A stretch of 11,576 nt of DNA from Verrucomicrobiales bacterium (lineage in GTDB: Bacteria; Verrucomicrobiota; Verrucomicrobiia; Limisphaerales; Palsa-1400), in contig JAQGOW010000313.1 in NCBI GenBank assembly GCA_028293405.1, positions 1 to 11,576 on the forward strand. Reading direction: 5' to 3'. The notes beneath the pieces were generated by a model. It had not been told where the DNA came from and ran no database searches. It was given only the letters and a program-made list of their open reading frames with translations. Of this stretch, positions 7,718 to 11,576 are shown piece after piece. The stretch's first letter is position 1. Every line of letters starts with the position of its first letter. The position numbers and the translations under genes were made by a program.

Positions 7718-7852
7718 TAAGGAATTTGTCTGATTCGCATGTAGTTTCTTAACTGCCTTCACGCTCAGTCGCCTCGGGCACAGATATTTACAGAGATGAT
7801 CAGCACTCCCACACACGCGAATGAGTGTCGTTTTGTGGGTAATTTGTATCAT

Positions 7853-7881
7853 TTTAAAAGTTCCAAGTAGCTTGAATTCAA
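7853..7881 (-). promoter_or_regulatory. Candidate sigma-70-like promoter for the rlmI operon
   Basis: On the minus strand TTGAAT (7881-7876) is followed after 17 bases by TTTAAA (7858-7853). Each hexamer matches four of six consensus bases. It would give a leader of about 180 bases before ATG 7666. AT-rich sequence makes chance matches common, so this is weak. Confidence 0.25.
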
Positions 7882-7930
7882 TAAGATTCGAGGAAAATGC
7901 ACCCTTTTGACGGGGGTGGGGTCTCGGGGT

Positions 7931-8002
7931 CGAAAGACGATAAAAGATGAGAAAAGACGATAAATCCCGAGAAAAGATGAGAAAAGATGAGAAAGTTTTT
8001 TT
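7931..8002. repeat. 10-bp phased A-tract tandem repeat ending in a T-tract
   Basis: Units of the type GAAAAGATGA / GAAAAGACGA / TAAAAGATGA repeat about six and a half times with an exact 10-bp period. Seven A-runs of 3-4 bases start at 7933, 7942, 7952, 7962, 7972, 7982 and 7992, and seven T's follow at 7996-8002. A-tracts in phase with the helix turn are the classic signature of intrinsically curved DNA. The period is not a multiple of three, which argues that the minus-strand open frame here is not coding. It lies about 310 bp upstream of the kaiC-like start. Confidence 0.75.
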
Positions 8003-8130
8003 GACCACTGCCCGGCGCGATGCGGCGTAATCATTAAGCGGTCCGACTGCGTTTTGTTTGGCGTTCTGTTTTATCTTTTTCATACGCGCCGATTGTGGAG
8101 TGAAGTTACGGTTTGCGCAAAAACTGTAGA

Positions 8131-8160
8131 GACAGGAGAGACGAGAAAGACAGGAGAGAC
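8131..8160. repeat. Duplicated purine-rich 12-mer
   Basis: GACAGGAGAGAC occurs at 8131-8142 and again at 8149-8160, separated by GAGAAA, a period of 18 bp. The whole stretch is nearly all purine on the plus strand. It may be a pair of protein-binding sites upstream of the kaiC-like gene or a simple low-complexity expansion related to the A-tract array before it. Confidence 0.6.
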
Positions 8161-8205
8161 AAATTCAGCAGTTTTTTGTTACAAAATGGCTCCACATCGA
8201 GGGGG

Positions 8206-8221
8206 TGGCATGGAGATTGAT
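8206..8221 (+). promoter_or_regulatory. Weak sigma-54-like -24/-12 element
   Basis: TGGCATG-GAGA-TTGAT has GG at 8207-8208 and, at the right distance, GA at 8219-8220 where GC is expected. One of the four most conserved bases is therefore wrong. A start would fall near 8232, leaving a leader that contains the inverted repeat at 8262-8298. A sigma-54 promoter would need a bacterial enhancer-binding protein, and none is encoded here. Treat as a candidate only. Confidence 0.25.
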
Positions 8222-8261
8222 TTTTAAACCTCGGTAAATCCCTGAGTCACCGGGTAGTAAC

Positions 8262-8298
8262 CCTGCTCAGATTGCCAATCTCCAGGTGTCAGAGCAGG
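8262..8298 (+). promoter_or_regulatory. Nested inverted repeat over the kaiC-like ribosome site
   Basis: CCTGCTC (8262-8268) is complementary to GAGCAGG (8292-8298). Directly inside the left arm sits AGATTG-C-CAATCT (8269-8281), a perfect 13-bp palindrome. In mRNA this could fold as a 7-bp outer stem stacked on an inner hairpin of 5 bp with a GCC loop. The outer right arm includes part of AGGA (8296-8299), the best Shine-Dalgarno for ATG 8310, so folding could limit translation. As DNA, the inner palindrome could instead be an operator. A competing small hairpin, GGGT-AGTA-ACCC, lies at 8252-8263. Confidence 0.45.
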
Positions 8299-8309
8299 AT
8301 GTTTTGCAA

Positions 8310-9803
8310 ATGGCGAACAGATGTGACATTTCTCCCGGAGCCTGTTCCACCGGCGTTCCGGGACTTGATGATGTGCTTTGCGGCGGCTTTCCCCGCAATC
8401 GTTTATATCTCATTGAGGGCGATTCCGGAGTCGGGAAAACGACGTTGGCTTTGCAGTTTTTGCTCGAAGGGGCACGACTCAACGAGAATTGCCTCTACAT
8501 CACTTTGTCTGAGACGAAAGAGGAACTGGTGCAGGTGGCCAAGTCTCACGGGTGGTCATTGGAAAAAATTACGCTGCTGGAATTGTCCTCGATCGAGCAG
8601 CAGCTCAAAGCGGAAACCGACCATACTTTCTTTCATCCGTCAGAAGTGGAACTAAACAAGACGACGAAAATCCTCACGGATGCAGTCGACCAGTTTAAGC
8701 CATCGAGGCTGGTGTTCGATTCGCTATCCGAGATGCGGTTGATGGCCGAAACGCCTTTGCGATATCGGCGACAAATCCTCGGCTTGAAACAATTCCTCGC
8801 GGGCAAGCAATGCACCATCCTTTTACTGGACGATCACTCCGGCAGTGACACAGACAAGCAAGTGCGCAGTCTGGCGCACGGGGTGATAGGCCTGCAAAAA
8901 CAATCCCCGGTTTATGGCATCAACCGGCGCACGCTGATTGTTGAAAAAATCCGGGGCGTGAAGTTTCGCGAAGGCTTCCATGATTACGCGATTGAGCGAG
9001 GCGGCATCACGGTGTATCCGCGATTAATTGCCGCAGAGCATCGCACCCAATTTACGCGGGAAACGGTGCCAAGCGGCATCAAAGAATTTGACCAACTCTT
9101 AGGCGGCGGCTTCGATCGTGGAACCAGCACCATCATCATGGGCCCACCTGGGACGGGGAAATCGACCTTAACGATTCGACAGGCGTTTGTGGCCGGGCAA
9201 CGAGGTGAACATGTAAACTTTTATTTGTTCGACGAAACTATCGCCACATTTGTGGGACGAAGCGCTGCTTTGGGGATGGATTTGGAACCGTTTGTGGCAA
9301 AAGGGTTGATCAAAATCGAGCAAATCGATCCTGCAGAAATTTTGCCAGGAGAATTGATGCATCGCATTCGTCAGGCCGTGACGGAGGAAAAGACGCGCAT
9401 GGTCGTGATTGATAGCATCAACGGTTATCTTAATGCGATGCCGGATGAACGCTATCTGAGCATGCAATTGCACGAGTTGCTCGCGTATCTGAATCAGCAA
9501 GGAGTCATTTCCATGTTGGTCCTAGCGCAACAAGGGGCGCTCGGCGCGATGCAAAGCGTGGTTGATTTAACCTATCTGGCCGACACGGTGGTGGTGCTTC
9601 GTTATTTTGAAGCGGGCGGACAGGTGAAACAGGCGATATCGGTGTTGAAAAAGCGCAGTGGCGAGCACGAGCGTAATATCCGTGAATTGAAAATCACCAA
9701 GGAAGGAATCATGGTTGGCGAACCGCTCAACGAATTCCACGGCATCCTGACGGGCGTTCCAACGTTTGTCGGAACGTCGCAGCAGATGATGAGTTCGAAA
9801 TGA
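8310..9803 (+). CDS. KaiC-family double-domain ATPase
   Basis: This cytoplasmic RecA-fold ATPase has two KaiC domains, about 497 aa from ATG 8310, which has AGGA 10 bases upstream. GTG 8286 would add 8 residues and has no Shine-Dalgarno. Domain 1 (about 11-240) has Walker A GDSGVGKT at 37-44 and Walker B LVFDS (Asp137). Domain 2 (about 253-480) has GPPGTGKS at 278-285 and VVIDS (Asp368). In cyanobacterial KaiC each domain carries a Glu-Glu pair; here they are Ser67-Glu68 and Asp308-Glu309, so the second Glu is kept. The autophosphorylated Ser431/Thr432 pair corresponds to Thr421-Tyr422 in DLTYLADT. The length is close to KaiC (519 aa), but the C-terminal tail is short and there is no kaiA or kaiB nearby. 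The histidine kinase gene follows by 54 bp, so a signalling role is likely; a true clock is unproven. Confidence 0.9.
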   Translation: MANRCDISPGACSTGVPGLDDVLCGGFPRNRLYLIEGDSGVGKTTLALQFLLEGARLNENCLYITLSETKEELVQVAKSHGWSLEKITLLELSSIEQQLKAETDHTFFHPSEVELNKTTKILTDAVDQFKPSRLVFDSLSEMRLMAETPLRYRRQILGLKQFLAGKQCTILLLDDHSGSDTDKQVRSLAHGVIGLQKQSPVYGINRRTLIVEKIRGVKFREGFHDYAIERGGITVYPRLIAAEHRTQFTRETVPSGIKEFDQLLGGGFDRGTSTIIMGPPGTGKSTLTIRQAFVAGQRGEHVNFYLFDETIATFVGRSAALGMDLEPFVAKGLIKIEQIDPAEILPGELMHRIRQAVTEEKTRMVVIDSINGYLNAMPDERYLSMQLHELLAYLNQQGVISMLVLAQQGALGAMQSVVDLTYLADTVVVLRYFEAGGQVKQAISVLKKRSGEHERNIRELKITKEGIMVGEPLNEFHGILTGVPTFVGTSQQMMSSK

Positions 9804-9857
9804 ACATACCCGCGATGGCGAGATCAGCTTACTCCACTTAGATTGGATTGTTAAACC

Positions 9858-11093
9858 GTGGCCGGCTCAATTGTCCATTCGAATGAAGTACGCGTGCTGA
9901 TCCTCGCGCCAACGGGCCGAGACGGGCAGTTGAGTTGTGAATTTCTTCAGCATGCCGGGATGGACGCGCACCCGTGCCGTGACATGGCTGAAGTGGTGAA
10001 TGAAACGCAACAGGGCTGCGGTGCGATCGTGATGGCGGAGGAAACGCTTGGAACTGAGTCGGTGATGATGCTCACCCGTTTGCTGGCGCAACAGCCGTTC
10101 TGGTCCGAGATTCCCATCTGCCTGATTGCGACCGGCGGCAGCAGTAGTCGCGAAACGTCCCGCAGGTTGGCGTTATTCGGAACGGTGGGAAATGTCACCA
10201 TCCTCGAGCGGCCATTTCGTCCTGAGACTTTGGTAAATACGTTGCAGGTGGCGCTACGTTCGCGTCGCCGACAATATGAAGAGCGCGACCTGATGAAGGC
10301 GCTTGGCGAGAGCGAAACCCGATATCGCGAATTGGCGGAGTCGTTGGAAAAACAGGTGAAAGCACGAACGGCTGCACTTGAGGAAGCGAACAAAGATTTA
10401 GAAGCGTTCACTTATACAATCGCACACGACTTGCGCGCTCCGCTTCGGGCGCAGGAGAGTTTCGCGACGGCGCTGGTCGATGAATTCGGAGATGTTCTCG
10501 GAGAAACCGGTCGTGATTATGCGCAGCGCATCACCCAGTCAGCCATCCGGCTCAATCATCTTGTCCAGGATCTGCTCGCGGTTTCGCGCCTAAGCCGCGC
10601 TGAATTGCAGATTGAAACGCTCGATTTGCGAGCGATCGTTGCCCGCACTTGCCAAGAGATGGATTTTCAAATCCAAGAAGCTTTGGCGAGGTTGAAGGTT
10701 CAGGACTTTTCGTTTCAGGTTTGCGGTAACGACGCATTGCTCGGAATGGCGATTACGAATCTACTCTCGAACGCGATCAAGTTTCGTAAGCCGGATGTCC
10801 GGCCGGAGATTGAGATTCGCGCCGAGGAACGCGACGGTTGGGTTCGACTGACGATATCGGATAACGGAATCGGCATTGCGCCTGAGTATCACCAGCAGGT
10901 GTTCGGCATTTTCAACCGGCTACATAAAGCAGGTGAATATCCCGGGACGGGGGTCGGATTGGCGATTGTGCAGAAAGCGGTCGACCGGATGAATGGTCGT
11001 GTCGGGGTCGAGTCGCAAGAAGGTGAAGGGAGCCGCTTCTGGATAGAATTGCGGGGCCCGGAAACTAAACGGAAGTGCGCAGATACTGAATGA
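9858..11093 (+). CDS. Histidine kinase with degenerate N-terminal receiver domain
   Basis: This 411-aa soluble sensor kinase starts at GTG 9858; an in-frame TAA at 9852-9854 rules out an earlier start, and no clear Shine-Dalgarno is seen. Residues 9-135 resemble a receiver fold, but the acidic pocket is APTGRD, the phospho-acceptor strand reads AIVMAEETL without the usual Asp, and the Lys-Pro motif is ERPF. It is therefore a pseudo-receiver. A coiled linker (about 138-182) leads to HisKA with FTYTIAHDLRAPLR (His190), the phytochrome-like H-box. The ATPase domain has NLLSNAIKF (Asn305), DNGIGI (335-340), QVFGIFNRLH and GTGVGLAI (363-370), so it looks active. There are no membrane segments. It probably phosphorylates the adjacent response regulator and may read the KaiC-like protein, by inference from gene order. 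Confidence 0.9.
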   Translation: MAGSIVHSNEVRVLILAPTGRDGQLSCEFLQHAGMDAHPCRDMAEVVNETQQGCGAIVMAEETLGTESVMMLTRLLAQQPFWSEIPICLIATGGSSSRETSRRLALFGTVGNVTILERPFRPETLVNTLQVALRSRRRQYEERDLMKALGESETRYRELAESLEKQVKARTAALEEANKDLEAFTYTIAHDLRAPLRAQESFATALVDEFGDVLGETGRDYAQRITQSAIRLNHLVQDLLAVSRLSRAELQIETLDLRAIVARTCQEMDFQIQEALARLKVQDFSFQVCGNDALLGMAITNLLSNAIKFRKPDVRPEIEIRAEERDGWVRLTISDNGIGIAPEYHQQVFGIFNRLHKAGEYPGTGVGLAIVQKAVDRMNGRVGVESQEGEGSRFWIELRGPETKRKCADTE

Positions 11094-11472
11094 GTTCCTG
11101 GAACGAAGCTGATTTGACAAAATAAGTCGTCGCCCCGAGTGCGTGGGCGCGCTTCACGTCACCGGGATCATCGGAGGAACTGAGAACAATAACCGGCAGC
11201 GCTGCCAAGTCCGGATTCGCGCGCACCCATTGCAGCACGTCAAATCCCGATTTGCGGGGCATTTTCAGATCGACGATGAGGACATCAGCCATCGGGAATT
11301 TGTCGCGATCGTGAAATTTTCCTATTCCCTGGAGCCACTCGATAGCGGCCTCGCCGTCCTCGACTGAATACAGTTGATGCGGCAAGGTCGCGCGTTTCAA
11401 CACCATGTTGAAAATGACCACATCGTTCGGATCATCCTCAGCGTATAAAATTTTTTTACTGCGACTCAACAT
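11065..11472 (-). CDS. Single-domain response regulator, Rcp1/CheY-like
   Basis: This 135-aa protein is a receiver domain only, with no DNA-binding output. ATG 11472 is the start. The acidic pair is in YAEDDPND (Asp13, Asp14), the phospho-acceptor is Asp68 in LIVDLKMPRKSGFDVL, the switch Ser is in VIVLSSS (98-100), and Lys120 is in YFVKS. The residues between strand 2 and the phospho-acceptor strand (GKFHDRDKFPMADV) fit the Rcp1-like group that commonly pairs with phytochrome-type kinases. It lies on the opposite strand to the kinase and the two coding ends overlap by 29 bp, so it must have its own promoter. Output would be by protein contact, with the kinase, the KaiC-like protein or an unlinked partner. 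Partnership with the kinase is inference from position and type. Confidence 0.92.
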   Translation of the reverse strand: MLSRSKKILYAEDDPNDVVIFNMVLKRATLPHQLYSVEDGEAAIEWLQGIGKFHDRDKFPMADVLIVDLKMPRKSGFDVLQWVRANPDLAALPVIVLSSSDDPGDVKRAHALGATTYFVKSASFQELIQYLRTSV

Positions 11473-11576
11473 GCCGACATTGGCTTACCGGTGAAAATGA
11501 TAGCAACCGCCTGTCTTCTTAAAAAGGCCGGAACGCCGCAGTCAAGCATAGGGGAAACACATCAGGGCTGATGCAT
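11473..11576 (-). promoter_or_regulatory. Upstream region of the response regulator with a weak -10 box and palindrome
   Basis: Reading leftward, TATCAT (11502-11497) matches five of six bases of a -10 box and lies 24 bp before the ATG, but I find no good -35 at the right distance. TTGACT also occurs further upstream (near 11550) without a good partner. At 11560-11573 CATCAG-GG-CTGATG is a perfect 6-bp inverted repeat with a 2-bp centre, an operator-like form. The region runs off the window, so the next gene upstream is not known. Confidence 0.3.

Larger units (their letters stand above)
7667..8309. other. Long structured intergenic region between divergent genes
   Basis: This stretch of about 640 bp separates the methyltransferase gene (leftward) from the kaiC-like gene (rightward). 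The minus-strand open frame over 7667-8083 is set aside because its translation crosses an 8-bp repeat and a 10-bp repeat whose periods ignore the codon frame. The region holds several separate elements, listed as their own entries: the CACCAAGA-type repeat, a phased A-tract array, a duplicated purine-rich 12-mer, candidate promoters, and a nested inverted repeat near the kaiC start. G-runs occur at 7912-7928 and 8201-8208. I see no tRNA or recognisable small RNA. Confidence 0.7.

Noticed and set aside
7912..7928. Possible G-quadruplex in the G-runs GGGGG, GGGG and GGGG
   Set aside because: Only three G-tracts of three or more occur close together; a normal intramolecular quadruplex needs four.
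7695..8160. CRISPR-like array in the intergenic repeats
   Set aside because: The units are 8, 10 and 12 bp with no unique spacers of regular length, and no cas gene is present.

Overview
The window looks like a chromosomal segment of a soil or freshwater Verrucomicrobium, probably of the Pedosphaera/Limisphaerales type. This is inferred from protein style. There are secreted enzymes joined to Ig-like and LamG-like domains with a recurring C-terminal tail ending in FYxV. Starts often lack a Shine-Dalgarno site, and the intergenic DNA carries short 8-bp-period CACCAAGA-type repeats common in such genomes. No rRNA, tRNA, CRISPR array or transposase was seen.

Left part, plus strand (1-4218): the 3' end of an Ig-domain protein, then two tandem secreted GH25 muramidases, each about 620-630 aa, with the same order: signal peptide, GH25, Ig-like, LamG-like, C-terminal tail module. 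They are 6 bp apart and are an old duplication. All three proteins end in the same roughly 70-residue module, which I cannot name.

Middle part, minus strand (7666 down to 4228): an rlmI-like 23S rRNA methyltransferase, a membrane HExxH (M50-like) metallopeptidase, S-methyl-5'-thioadenosine phosphorylase (mtnP), and a small membrane-anchored coiled-coil protein. The last two share a 4-base GTGA stop/start overlap. The run meets the muramidase gene tail to tail with only 9 bp between stop codons. A GC-rich REP-like hairpin lies between the methyltransferase and peptidase genes.

The intergenic region 7667-8309 is about 640 bp and rich in structure. It holds an 8-bp-period repeat, a seven-fold 10-bp-phased A-tract array, a duplicated 12-mer, a weak sigma-54-like site, and a nested inverted repeat that could cover the ribosome site of the next gene.

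Right part (8310-11472): a double-domain KaiC-family ATPase, a histidine kinase with a degenerate N-terminal receiver, and, on the opposite strand and overlapping the kinase by 29 bp at the 3' ends, a single-domain Rcp1-type response regulator. Together they look like a KaiC-linked two-component module without KaiA or KaiB in the window. This is the most interesting part of the region. Its signal and output are unknown.
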